A DNA stretch of 64,000 nt, taken from a virus. The stretch's first letter is position 1. The number at the start of each line of letters is the position of its first letter. Location of the stretch: IMG/VR virus record IMGVR_UViG_3300008050_000024, positions 39,869-103,868 of that record. The stretch is one strand, 5' to 3'. Positions 41,792 to 50,092 of the stretch are shown here, one piece after another. The notes under the pieces are model-generated. The model made no database searches, had not been told where the DNA came from, and worked only from the letters and a program-made list of their open reading frames with translations. Both the position numbers and the translations under genes were made by a program.

Positions 41792-42710
41792 TGGTTTGCT
41801 CCTGTTTTTGCGTATCTACACTGTTTACCGCCTCGGCAAGAAGAGGCAGGCCTTTCCATAAAAGAATTGATGTTATGAAACAAATCAAAAAAGCAATTAC
41901 AGTAAAGGACTTCCAAGTCAATTTAGCCAAAACCTCAACAAGCCAGAGAAGAACTTTTAACTTCTTCTCCTCGCCCATTGCATGTAATTCGTTAAATCGA
42001 CTTTCTGTTTCTGTTATATTCGGCTGAAGCTCGTCTGTTTTCTTTGTTGTACACAAAGCCGGATCTAATGGACATGCTTCTAGTCGTTTATCCATAAGCA
42101 CAACCGACACTGATTCCATAATGCGTTCTACCGCATTATCTGACCAATCTTGAAGATCATCTTTCGTTACTATTTTTTCTGACATGCCCCGTATGCCTTT
42201 CTTTAAATCCTTTTGTTCATGCAGTACGTGTTCTAATTTGTTTTCTACCGCATTCCAACGGATAATCTTTTCTACATGACGAGCAAACTCACGAGCTTCT
42301 GTCCAGTTTCCAGGAGTCGGTTTACGAAAGATTCCCAAGTCATCGATTCCATGCGTACCGGTGATAGTCTCCGGGGCTATAGACATAATGAGAATGGGGC
42401 ACATGATGCAGGCTTTCCGTAAAGCAAAATAGACATCAACACCTTTCTCACCCCGGGCTAAATTTTGATCAATGATAATAGCATCGTAATTGTTCTCTTC
42501 ATCAATTTCTTTTAGCGCCTGCTTACCACTTAACCAAGGGGTAATATGAACGGTTCGCTGCAAGTGTTCTGATAGAGCGGCTCGAGTGTTATCTAATTCA
42601 AAATCACTATCATCAATAATCCCTATTCGATAAAGACCTGATTTGTGACGAGGCTCTTGCAAACAAATCGGTCCGCCTTTTACTTCTGGAGAAATAGCCA
42701 GTGCGCACAT
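41760..42710 (-). CDS. Receiver-domain (response-regulator-like) protein with C-terminal membrane anchor
   Basis: A 316-residue protein. Residues 27-150 form a CheY-like receiver domain with all key residues: the acidic pair D33-D34 (IGIIDDSD), the phospho-acceptor D81 (AIIIDQNLARG), S110 (LIMS) and K130-P131 (FRKP). A helical, coiled-coil-like linker follows (140-260), then one membrane segment (about 269-286, FTVIAFLICFITSILLW) and a 30-residue polar tail. No output DNA-binding domain is present. It lies between a baseplate-type gene and a putative muramidase, which it overlaps by 32 bases. The domain assignment is firm; the function is unknown. Confidence 0.8.
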   Translation of the reverse strand: MCALAISPEVKGGPICLQEPRHKSGLYRIGIIDDSDFELDNTRAALSEHLQRTVHITPWLSGKQALKEIDEENNYDAIIIDQNLARGEKGVDVYFALRKACIMCPILIMSIAPETITGTHGIDDLGIFRKPTPGNWTEAREFARHVEKIIRWNAVENKLEHVLHEQKDLKKGIRGMSEKIVTKDDLQDWSDNAVERIMESVSVVLMDKRLEACPLDPALCTTKKTDELQPNITETESRFNELHAMGEEKKLKVLLWLVEVLAKLTWKSFTVIAFLICFITSILLWKGLPLLAEAVNSVDTQKQEQTNGKPKDRKNP

Positions 42711-42711
42711 A

Positions 42712-43191
42712 TTATGAAAATCCCAACGTAATAATCCAAACTACCCTGTATGATACCGTACTGTTTTTGGTTTGAGCAGGATAAGTTACTCGGGCCAACG
42801 TTCTTCGATGTGTTGCGTTTGTGCATAAAATGCATTCAGTTAATTCTGTAGTACCGGCGCCGTTTCCTTCGGCGTTTGCTAGAACTCCACTAATCTTGAA
42901 TTGACTAACTGTAGGGTTAGTGACAGAAATGCTATCTTTTAAAAAAACAAGATCATCCAATTCTGTATCAGTTTCTACTTCCGCCGTCGTCCCTTTACCA
43001 AAACCAAGGCAAGACACGATATGATCGGCAATATCGACAGGACCATGAATACAATGGACAAGGGATTCTAACAGCCCGTCCACTACGACATTATGATCAT
43101 CGACAACGCAAAACTCAGGGATTCCAACCGATTTTTTAAAAAGTTGAAAATGTCCTTTTCGAGAAATTCTTATTTTATCTTCAAATTCCAT
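42712..43191 (-). CDS. Putative tail/baseplate protein
   Basis: A 159-residue protein with a layout common to small phage tail proteins: HNVVVDGLLESLVHCI, then FGKGTTAEVETDTELDDLV, then TECILC and a final beta strand YRVVWIITLGF. Such proteins sit at the baseplate or fibre-attachment end of tail operons, as here after the gp6/J, I and gp53-like genes. Its stop is separated by one base from the next ATG (TAATATG). The family call is tentative. Confidence 0.55.
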   Translation of the reverse strand: MEFEDKIRISRKGHFQLFKKSVGIPEFCVVDDHNVVVDGLLESLVHCIHGPVDIADHIVSCLGFGKGTTAEVETDTELDDLVFLKDSISVTNPTVSQFKISGVLANAEGNGAGTTELTECILCTNATHRRTLARVTYPAQTKNSTVSYRVVWIITLGFS

Positions 43192-43200
43192 TTCATCCTT

Positions 43201-43536
43201 CTAGAATACATTTAACGTAGCGGAATGTTGAAACAAAAGAGCTTCCAGATTCTGCGCCGATGGATAGAATAGTTTATCGCCGGGCTCTAGGGAAAAAACA
43301 TCAAGAAGCCTGTTGTACTCTTGGACGATCCAGTACATCTCATCGTCCCCGTAGATGTCCTTAACAATAAGGTCAAAGGCGTGGCGGTTTGCCTCGGTAA
43401 CTTCGACGTGCCCCTGAGAGGGTAATGTCTTTAAATCTCGGACAAAAGGAGAATCTAAGGAATCAAAGTCCTTTATAGTGGCATTCCATTTGTAGAACCG
43501 GCCCCGGTCCCATTTTCGGGTAACTTTAGAAGCCAC
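43201..43536 (-). CDS. Baseplate wedge protein, gp53/LysM-like
   Basis: A 111-residue protein. FDLIVKDIYGDDEMYWIVQE is close to the IYG...YW pattern of T4 gp53. The following LLDVFSLEPGDKLFYPS resembles a LysM repeat end (peptidoglycan binding). GTG 43536 is preferred because it shares a base with the upstream stop (TAGTG) and AGGTGG precedes it; ATG 43569 would add 11 arginine/glycine residues without a ribosome binding site. It would join the baseplate wedge. Confidence 0.6.
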   Translation of the reverse strand: MASKVTRKWDRGRFYKWNATIKDFDSLDSPFVRDLKTLPSQGHVEVTEANRHAFDLIVKDIYGDDEMYWIVQEYNRLLDVFSLEPGDKLFYPSAQNLEALLFQHSATLNVF

Positions 43537-44567
43537 TATACCACCTGATCCTCGTCTGCGCCCCCCCATTTATGGAAGCCCATAATAAATGACCCCCATC
43601 GGGCTTCGGATGTTCTGTACATAGAAAAGTCATCGGATCGTGTGAGCGTCCTGGAATCGGAAAAGGTACGAGTAAAGATCCAGCGGTACACTTGTAGGTA
43701 CCAAGGAAACAGATACTCGCCTACGCTAGTCCAGCGAGCCTGTAGCACGCCTAAATCACCGTTAAATTCATCCGGATCTATATGGATATCGATAAACCCT
43801 CTTAGGCTTTCTACATCCCCTCCAGGCATTAAAGGTAAGAACGCTGCATCATACCAATTTACGATTTTTGTGCTTTCTGGTTTGAGATCGGTATTTATGG
43901 GAGCTCCTCCAGAATACAGCGCATACCAGAGCGCTAAATTCGTACCTCTAATCCGAAGAAAAGTTTTAATAGAGGCTACGATACCCCTTGTAATGTCATC
44001 TATGGCAGCATCGCCTTTTATAGCCGCTACCATATCTGCAATTCCGAGCTGCCCCATAAGTCGTTCTAGGGCGGGGTTTGTATCTTGGTCCCAGAATTTC
44101 AAGGCCTCTTGCAGTTTAGCCTCTCCATATTTTTCTAAAACGTACTGATGCGTTTCTAGGAGTTTGACATTAAGAGGGTACTTGAGCAACACGACCGGAA
44201 AATAATTCTTACCGTTAACAGCCAATAAACGAAGACCAAAAGCAGTAGCTATAATATTCGCCGGATTGTCCATCACTTCGTATTCCGGTGTCAACTGCGT
44301 ATCCCCTATTTTGACGACTAACAAAAGCGAGTCATTCTTAGTAATACGGATATCGACTGTTTTCTGATAAGTACCGTCTGTTGCTGCTCCTAGTCCTAAT
44401 TCGGTTAGAAGAGCTAAGCCTACGGCTGTGGTTAGATTGATCGTCGTTTTGTGCAAGTAAACACTTCGACAAGCCAACCGCAATTCTGTTTCAGAATCAG
44501 AGATGGTACAGGATAGCGTCTCTCCTAAGAATTTTTCAAAGGCATTTAGCCCTACAAGTGTCGCCAT
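43536..44567 (-). CDS. Baseplate protein in the gpI position (tentative)
   Basis: A 343-residue protein, not recognised by motif. The gene order spike, gp25-like, gp6/J-like, then this protein matches the V-W-J-I order of P2-type phages, so it may be the I-equivalent baseplate protein. It contains helical and beta regions and the segment PWYLQVYRWIFTRTF. It starts 1 base after the J-like stop. Confidence 0.5.
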   Translation of the reverse strand: MATLVGLNAFEKFLGETLSCTISDSETELRLACRSVYLHKTTINLTTAVGLALLTELGLGAATDGTYQKTVDIRITKNDSLLLVVKIGDTQLTPEYEVMDNPANIIATAFGLRLLAVNGKNYFPVVLLKYPLNVKLLETHQYVLEKYGEAKLQEALKFWDQDTNPALERLMGQLGIADMVAAIKGDAAIDDITRGIVASIKTFLRIRGTNLALWYALYSGGAPINTDLKPESTKIVNWYDAAFLPLMPGGDVESLRGFIDIHIDPDEFNGDLGVLQARWTSVGEYLFPWYLQVYRWIFTRTFSDSRTLTRSDDFSMYRTSEARWGSFIMGFHKWGGADEDQVV

Positions 44568-44568
44568 T

Positions 44569-46305
44569 TTATAAGTATCCCTTATTCAAGGGATCGCTGT
44601 CACCTTTGTATTCTAAGAGCATGGTAGCATCGGTGTAGAATGTGATGCTATCATTTCGCCTCTTAAAGTACTCACCAAAGGCCAATGTCTTATCCTCATA
44701 TGGGTAGTCGATGTACACCCGGGTCACGCCTGTTATGGCTAGTATCGTTTTGTGTAATGACCCTACGAAAAGACTTCCACCTAGTTTAAGGAAAATATCG
44801 TCAATGGCGGCCCGTATGGCTATTAGAATTGTAGCAGAAGCAGAAGAGGTTGTATGAATGACTGTCATACTAAAGTCTACTTCTTTTCGAGTAGGTGCCA
44901 TCAAATTATTTTTTGTAGCAGCCATTGCATGTTTTGCTACAAAGAACCCCTCAAAGGCCTCAGTTTCACTGCCCACACCAGTCGTCAATTGATGCTCAAC
45001 CCCTCCATCGTCCTCAGGATCCATTAAATAGACTATATCAAGTTCACACACCTTGCCCGGTGTTCGTCGTGTCTTAGTATCTTGGAATTGGGCAAATCGA
45101 GCTGTAATGACATCACAGTTCTTTAGAGTAACACCCTGTTTCTGTGAAGCCCAATGCCGGGGGGCCAGGGAAGCTACTTTCTTTGTGGCTTCTTGGTTTG
45201 TTCCCGTGGTAAGCATATCCCCAGCCGCAATGGGTTGGATGTTGGTTATTTTTGCCTGGCTTGATGTGAAGGAAGTGCTCAAGTCAATCACGTTTAGCAC
45301 TTGTCCCGGGGTAGCTAGCGCCTTTACTGTGACTATATGATTTTGTCCCGGTTTAGCCCCCAAGATGCCATCTCCGAATTGAAGACGTACGTCACCATCA
45401 AAATGCGTTGTGACGAGCACTGATGTAGGTGTGATCATTTCTTCAGTATCTTGTATGACTGTTTGAGCTGTTACTGTTGCCCCATCATCGATGTCAATAA
45501 ACACATACTTCAAATTGCCATTTGAATCGATGTCCGAGGAAATTTCAAAGTTAGTAGAATTGAGCAAGTACCATTCAAAATCAACAGAATTCAAAATTGT
45601 CTTGGTATAGGTTTTCCAAGTACCAAGTACGACCGTGACAGCTCGACCTAACGCAGCCAAAACTGACCCCGGGAGCAGCACTTCCGCCGTATCAAAGTCT
45701 TCGTTGATTTCGACCTTGTCAGCAGTAACCGAGAATACGGTATACGTAGCATCGTTTGCTAAAGTATTTGCCCCTGTCAGTTTAATTTCTTGATCAACAC
45801 TCACACCGGCAAAAGGCGAATTTACCAAGTCTTCAAAATAGGCTTTATTGCCTCCAGCAGCTTTTACTAGGTTGGTGTCGACTCCGACAGTCAACGCAGC
45901 ATTCGCTATTGCCTTTTTAATTAAAGTGTTATCATTTATCACAGAAACATCGTAGGTACTAAGCGTAGCTAGTATATCCGTACGATCTAATGTGACATCC
46001 TCAGACACATCCATTCTGATCGAGAATGAGGGGGCAGTTTTACGATGAGGCACATACCCTAAGGCTAAGGCTATCAGGTAGATGCTCGTCTGTAATTGGG
46101 CCTCTGTAATATAGCCTTCTCTTCGCATTGTATCGATACGAGTGTTATACATCGTACCAATACCCGCCATAAACTCCAACATCGTCTGACCTGTACTGGA
46201 TTCGAAAAAATCAATCCAAGAACGGTAATCGTCTAGACCTTGAAGATACGTTTGAAGATCTGCTAATACAGCATCGAAAGATAAGTAACTAGAATTCTGA
46301 ATCAT
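44569..46305 (-). CDS. Baseplate wedge protein, gp6/gpJ-like
   Basis: A 578-residue protein. Its N terminus, with WIDFFESSTGQTMLEFMAGI followed by TRIDTMRREGYITEAQL and LGYVPHRKTAP, is the typical start of gp6/J baseplate proteins, which form the inner ring that triggers sheath contraction. VRLQFGDGILGAKPG is a further conserved block (FGDG..G). It is positioned directly after the gp25-like gene, as expected. The start ATG 46305 lacks a clear ribosome binding site. Confidence 0.8.
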   Translation of the reverse strand: MIQNSSYLSFDAVLADLQTYLQGLDDYRSWIDFFESSTGQTMLEFMAGIGTMYNTRIDTMRREGYITEAQLQTSIYLIALALGYVPHRKTAPSFSIRMDVSEDVTLDRTDILATLSTYDVSVINDNTLIKKAIANAALTVGVDTNLVKAAGGNKAYFEDLVNSPFAGVSVDQEIKLTGANTLANDATYTVFSVTADKVEINEDFDTAEVLLPGSVLAALGRAVTVVLGTWKTYTKTILNSVDFEWYLLNSTNFEISSDIDSNGNLKYVFIDIDDGATVTAQTVIQDTEEMITPTSVLVTTHFDGDVRLQFGDGILGAKPGQNHIVTVKALATPGQVLNVIDLSTSFTSSQAKITNIQPIAAGDMLTTGTNQEATKKVASLAPRHWASQKQGVTLKNCDVITARFAQFQDTKTRRTPGKVCELDIVYLMDPEDDGGVEHQLTTGVGSETEAFEGFFVAKHAMAATKNNLMAPTRKEVDFSMTVIHTTSSASATILIAIRAAIDDIFLKLGGSLFVGSLHKTILAITGVTRVYIDYPYEDKTLAFGEYFKRRNDSITFYTDATMLLEYKGDSDPLNKGYL

Positions 46306-46323
46306 AATGAATGGGTGTAGGGT

Positions 46324-46656
46324 TTAAATCCCGGCTCGCTTCTTTACCTTGTTTGATTTAGCCAAGGCCTTTTTGATGTGAGCCTTTTGAGTAGCGGACA
46401 TAGGTCCTCTTCTCTTGTGTGGTTTCTTTTTCAGTATCTTGCGATGCTTCTTTTCCTTGGTTAAATCAGTAGAAGAAACATTAACGACTTCGCCGCCTCG
46501 AACCACTCGAACTTCATCCAGTCCTTCTGGGATTTGATCAACAGGGTACACGATGCCTTCTGAATCCCAACAAAGGTCTTCTAGAAGCTGTGCTCCTTCG
46601 GGCAGATACTCTTCGCCCTCTAATGTTGATTGTAACTTCTCACAAAGAGTAGCCAT
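46324..46656 (-). CDS. Small protein between gp25-like and gp6-like genes
   Basis: A 110-residue protein with a strong ribosome binding site (AGGAGG) before ATG 46656. It starts MATLCEKLQSTLEG, an opening shared with the otherwise different protein at 58037 (KKTLCEELQETITE). The C-terminal half is very basic (KKHRKILKKKPHKRRG), suggesting nucleic-acid contact. Not recognised. Confidence 0.6.
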   Translation of the reverse strand: MATLCEKLQSTLEGEEYLPEGAQLLEDLCWDSEGIVYPVDQIPEGLDEVRVVRGGEVVNVSSTDLTKEKKHRKILKKKPHKRRGPMSATQKAHIKKALAKSNKVKKRAGI

Positions 46657-46667
46657 CCTATTCCTCC

Positions 46668-47066
46668 TTATTTTTTCACAGGAATTGAAAAACTAAATTC
46701 CTGGATTTGATTACTTCGAATTATTCTGTATACAACAAGAATGTCATACATTCTAGATGTTGTATTTACGTCCACCGTGCTTTGATTAGTAAGCACATCG
46801 ATTCGCTTAATAAACTGTTCTAGGATTCTTGAAATTTCGTCTAATAAATCAAGCGCATTGTTTTCAGTCAACTCGTCAAATAAGATGGGTTTGAGATCTG
46901 ATCCCACATCACGGTTCCTGACCCGCTCTCCCACATCTGTTTGCAGGATGTTTCGAATGGACCAGTTAATGGCCTCAATTTCACTCGTGAGGACAGGGCG
47001 TACATCCCGTACAGGATCGTATCCTTCGTTAATGTCGAAGGCTCTATCTTCAATAGGTATTCCCAT
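46668..47066 (-). CDS. Baseplate wedge protein, gp25/gpW-like
   Basis: A 132-residue protein of the gp25 (lysozyme-like fold) family. It contains AINWSIRNILQTDVGERVRN, matching the conserved ..I..iL.T..GeR.m.p..G segment, then DVGSDLKPILFDE. This protein nucleates sheath assembly at the baseplate. It lies between the spike and J-like genes, its normal place. Confidence 0.85.
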   Translation of the reverse strand: MGIPIEDRAFDINEGYDPVRDVRPVLTSEIEAINWSIRNILQTDVGERVRNRDVGSDLKPILFDELTENNALDLLDEISRILEQFIKRIDVLTNQSTVDVNTTSRMYDILVVYRIIRSNQIQEFSFSIPVKK

Positions 47067-47067
47067 A

Positions 47068-47877
47068 TCAGTTCAACTTAATCAATGTTCCCTTGACCGT
47101 GACTTCCCCGTTGGTTTCTATATCAATTTTTCCTGTTCCAAAAAGTTTAAAGTCGCCATCAGAGTTGAGTGTAACTTTAGCTTTCCCGTGGACCGTAATA
47201 TCACCATCGCCTGTCACATCAATTTTTGCTTTTCCTGTAATTGCAATATCCTTAGTGACAGTAGCTGTGAGCTTGTCTTCACACGTAACGGTTGCCTCTT
47301 TCGTAACGGTGGCCGTCAGTGTATCCTCACACACTACAGTAGCCGCTTTCTTGGCAATAAGGTCTAATTTCTTTTCAGCCAAAACATACATATCATCCTT
47401 AGCAATAATGCTGACTTTACCGTCTTTATCTATGTTAATCTGACATAGAGATGAATGGGTAAACGAGGCTGACTCTTCCTCTTTATCAATAATGATCTTG
47501 TTTCCGGTAGAATCAATCCAGCCGTATCGTTTGGGATAGTTTGTATCAAACGTCTCAACTCGCCCCGGAGTCGACATAGGACGGGCTTTATATACCCCTG
47601 TATAGATATTGTCGTCCAAGAACTCCACAGTAACATGATCATCCTCTTCTGGGATATAAAAAAAGAACCCAGACTCAAACCCCGCCCGCAATTGTACCCA
47701 GGGAAGGTCTGTATCTGGGATATCCTTCGATGTTCCGTGCAACTCTTCAATTCTAACCCGGACACGTCCGAGTTTCTTAGGGTCGTCATTCTTTTCAACT
47801 ACACCAACGAACTCTTTATTTTTTATCTTACGTTCACGGTATATTGGTATGTGTCTACCATAGTCTACTAATGCCAT
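47068..47877 (-). CDS. Central tail spike protein, gp5/gpV-like
   Basis: A 269-residue protein. The N terminus is an OB-fold (FVGVVEKNDDPKKLGRVRVR, then DLPWVQLRAG and VTVEFLDDN), as in gp5 and gpV. The C-terminal 120 residues alternate short strands with KxTxTVTxD-like repeats (TLTATVTKEATVTCEDKLTA), forming the beta-helical needle. No lysozyme domain is inserted, unlike T4 gp5. The tip is probably the PAAR protein at 36202. Confidence 0.85.
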   Translation of the reverse strand: MALVDYGRHIPIYRERKIKNKEFVGVVEKNDDPKKLGRVRVRIEELHGTSKDIPDTDLPWVQLRAGFESGFFFYIPEEDDHVTVEFLDDNIYTGVYKARPMSTPGRVETFDTNYPKRYGWIDSTGNKIIIDKEEESASFTHSSLCQINIDKDGKVSIIAKDDMYVLAEKKLDLIAKKAATVVCEDTLTATVTKEATVTCEDKLTATVTKDIAITGKAKIDVTGDGDITVHGKAKVTLNSDGDFKLFGTGKIDIETNGEVTVKGTLIKLN

Positions 47878-47879
47878 GA

Positions 47880-48098
47880 CTAATTCAATCCATCGGCATG
47901 TACAAACTCAGCCAATGCGTTTAGATCACCCGAAGACGCAAACCCCCAGGCTACAATAGCCTTCTTGACTTCTTCTACATTTGTTTCAAAGGGAAGCTGA
48001 CTAGCCTCATACGAATGAAGAAAGAGGTATGTGTCCTTTAATAGAGGATCTTCTAAAAAGGACATGCTTTCTTTTAATCTGTCAATTGCTTTACTCAT
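47880..48098 (-). CDS. Hypothetical small protein
   Basis: A 72-residue helical protein between hub and spike genes, not recognised. It starts directly after the hub gene stop and ends 2 bases before the spike ATG. Its place suggests a baseplate or hub assembly role. Confidence 0.55.
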   Translation of the reverse strand: MSKAIDRLKESMSFLEDPLLKDTYLFLHSYEASQLPFETNVEEVKKAIVAWGFASSGDLNALAEFVHADGLN

Positions 48099-49265
48099 TT
48101 AAGCTACCTGTCCAAATCCGTCTCTGCAAAAATAAATCCGTTCGTAATAAGAGGAATCACCATAGGCCCTTGATATTTTTGTAACGATGTAGTCCCCAGA
48201 AAAGAAGGTATCAGATTGATTCGACTTCCCCCCTTCTGATTCTGGATTCTCTAGTAGGAATGTGACCTTGTCTAAAAGGCTGATGCTTCTCTTTGTATCT
48301 CCTACTGTTATCTGGTTTGGAAGCATTACGTTTCCACCGACCTGACTGAACCGAGCTAGGTTGGTTTGATTTTGCAGGTACGCGACATTGAAATTTTCGT
48401 GCACGTTGTCCTTATCTAGATGTCGTAGGGGAAACCGGCGTTGATACGGCGATATCGTCGGAACACGCTGTGCTGTTGCTGTCCCTGCTGTAATTTGTTG
48501 TTTCGTATGTGTCTGTCCCGTAAGGTCCCATTCTCCTACGCTCCTACCCGCTCCTGCGTATGCTCCAAGGAAGCCGGTACTCTCATTAAGCATGGGCGAG
48601 GTGTACTCGAACGTTCTGCTATCCTTCGTACCTCCATGCGCATACGTCAAAATAGCGTTTGACCGTCCTGCATTTAATCGCCAAATCACATCTGTGTAAA
48701 TAATGAAATTACTCAAGTCAATGGCAGGTACAAACAAAGACGTTGCGTCCTTGTACCCATGTATCCAAAGATGATCTACAAATTCCCGAAAAGACATTGC
48801 CGGGTTGATCCAAGTCATTGAATCTTTTGACGCATGGGAGAGTGTCGCACTCTTTCCAAACACCCAGGAACATATTTCATCTATCACTTCGGTAGACACA
48901 GTATCTGCATATGACTTGATCCAAGTATCATAATAATATTTTCGATACCCTTTGCGGATTCCCGATAACTTAACCAAATGTTCATTTTTAGCCCGCAGTG
49001 CCGGAATATCAGGCAAGTCTACAATTTCAAAAGCATACTGGAATGAGGTTTGTGACGACGGTCCTAGCCGGATAACCACGTCGGAATCGGCGTGCAGTTT
49101 ATTCTTGAGTATGTCCAACCCCCGAATGGAAGCGGTCAACTCAAATGTAGGACACATATTTCCACTTTCTTCTACCACGATCAAACTCGTCACAGCTTCG
49201 AAATCCAGGGAAATTCCGCCTATGCTAACATCTACGAACCATTGTCCTTTTATTTCTGCTGGCAC
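48099..49265 (-). CDS. Baseplate hub protein, gp27/gpD-like (tentative)
   Basis: A 388-residue protein. Position just upstream of the spike gene, and beta-rich content with segments such as FVDVSIGGISLDFEAVTSLI and FSGDYIVTKISRAYGDSSYY (a typical C-terminal hub strand), suggest the gp27/gpD hub. That hub forms a trimeric ring linking tube and spike. The start is GTG 49265, sharing a base with the upstream TAG stop. Confidence 0.65.
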   Translation of the reverse strand: MPAEIKGQWFVDVSIGGISLDFEAVTSLIVVEESGNMCPTFELTASIRGLDILKNKLHADSDVVIRLGPSSQTSFQYAFEIVDLPDIPALRAKNEHLVKLSGIRKGYRKYYYDTWIKSYADTVSTEVIDEICSWVFGKSATLSHASKDSMTWINPAMSFREFVDHLWIHGYKDATSLFVPAIDLSNFIIYTDVIWRLNAGRSNAILTYAHGGTKDSRTFEYTSPMLNESTGFLGAYAGAGRSVGEWDLTGQTHTKQQITAGTATAQRVPTISPYQRRFPLRHLDKDNVHENFNVAYLQNQTNLARFSQVGGNVMLPNQITVGDTKRSISLLDKVTFLLENPESEGGKSNQSDTFFSGDYIVTKISRAYGDSSYYERIYFCRDGFGQVA

Positions 49266-50092
49266 TAGGTACTCTCTGTGAACTTACGGTCAGTTGAAAG
49301 TGTCGAAGAATCCTTTGGAGCGGGAAGAGACGGTCCCGTACTCCTCACGACTTTAAGACCGGGAGATCCCTGCTGACCACTGAACCACTCTGCTATAATG
49401 TCCGCATCGGGAACTTGATAAGTCATTAACTGGCATTGCACCCTTGACATGACGGGAACGCCATCGGCATTTACCGTCCGGCTATATGTGTACGTAGCCG
49501 AGGGCATTACAAAGTAATTCAAAATCCCTAACCATCTTCCAATATGGACAGAAAGCAGTCCCGATTTCTGAGAAGGTAGCATTCCTAATGGAGGAGAAAA
49601 AGTGTAGTCTCCGGTAGTCGAGCTTTTGCGGGGATACACTGCTCTAAGAATTTCTTGTACAGGAAGCATAACGTCTTTTCTGGCTGTTTCCCGGGACTTC
49701 GCTATAAAGGTTAGATTAATCGGCAAAACCATGTGTCCCGCATTTGTCCATTTGACTTGGGACATGACTTGGGACTTTAGAGAAAAGGGATCAAAGTTAG
49801 CCTTGACCTGCTCTCCCGCCGTCCCCGCACTTAGTCCTGTCATCTTTCCTGCGGCGTTAATAGCGTCTGCTCCGAAGCCCACCAACATCTGACCAAGTCC
49901 TACAAAGTCTTCTCCCGCTTGCATTGCCTGGGATGATATTTGAAAAGCACTCGCCCACTCTGATTGAAGGGAAGAACTAACATCGTGCTCAAGTATTCCT
50001 TGGACCCTAATCTTAGGCTGATTCCCGCCCCGAATAATGACACGATAATTAGGATTGTCTAACCTAGATATGTAATAATCAAAGTCTTTCAT
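49265..50092 (-). CDS. Baseplate/tube-adaptor protein (tentative)
   Basis: A 275-residue protein directly after the tape measure gene. WASAFQISSQAMQAGEDFVG, then a beta-rich core (GHMVLPINLTFIAKSR; GRWLGILNYFVMPSATYTYS), fit tube-initiator or tube-adaptor proteins such as gp48/gp54. The exact family is not recognised. It starts 1 base from the tape measure stop. Confidence 0.55.
   Translation of the reverse strand: MKDFDYYISRLDNPNYRVIIRGGNQPKIRVQGILEHDVSSSLQSEWASAFQISSQAMQAGEDFVGLGQMLVGFGADAINAAGKMTGLSAGTAGEQVKANFDPFSLKSQVMSQVKWTNAGHMVLPINLTFIAKSRETARKDVMLPVQEILRAVYPRKSSTTGDYTFSPPLGMLPSQKSGLLSVHIGRWLGILNYFVMPSATYTYSRTVNADGVPVMSRVQCQLMTYQVPDADIIAEWFSGQQGSPGLKVVRSTGPSLPAPKDSSTLSTDRKFTEST

Noticed and set aside
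41760-42710. Receiver-domain gene as host contamination or assembly error
   Set aside because: It is tied to its neighbours by a one-base gap on one side and a 32-base coding overlap on the other, on the same strand as the whole structural block.
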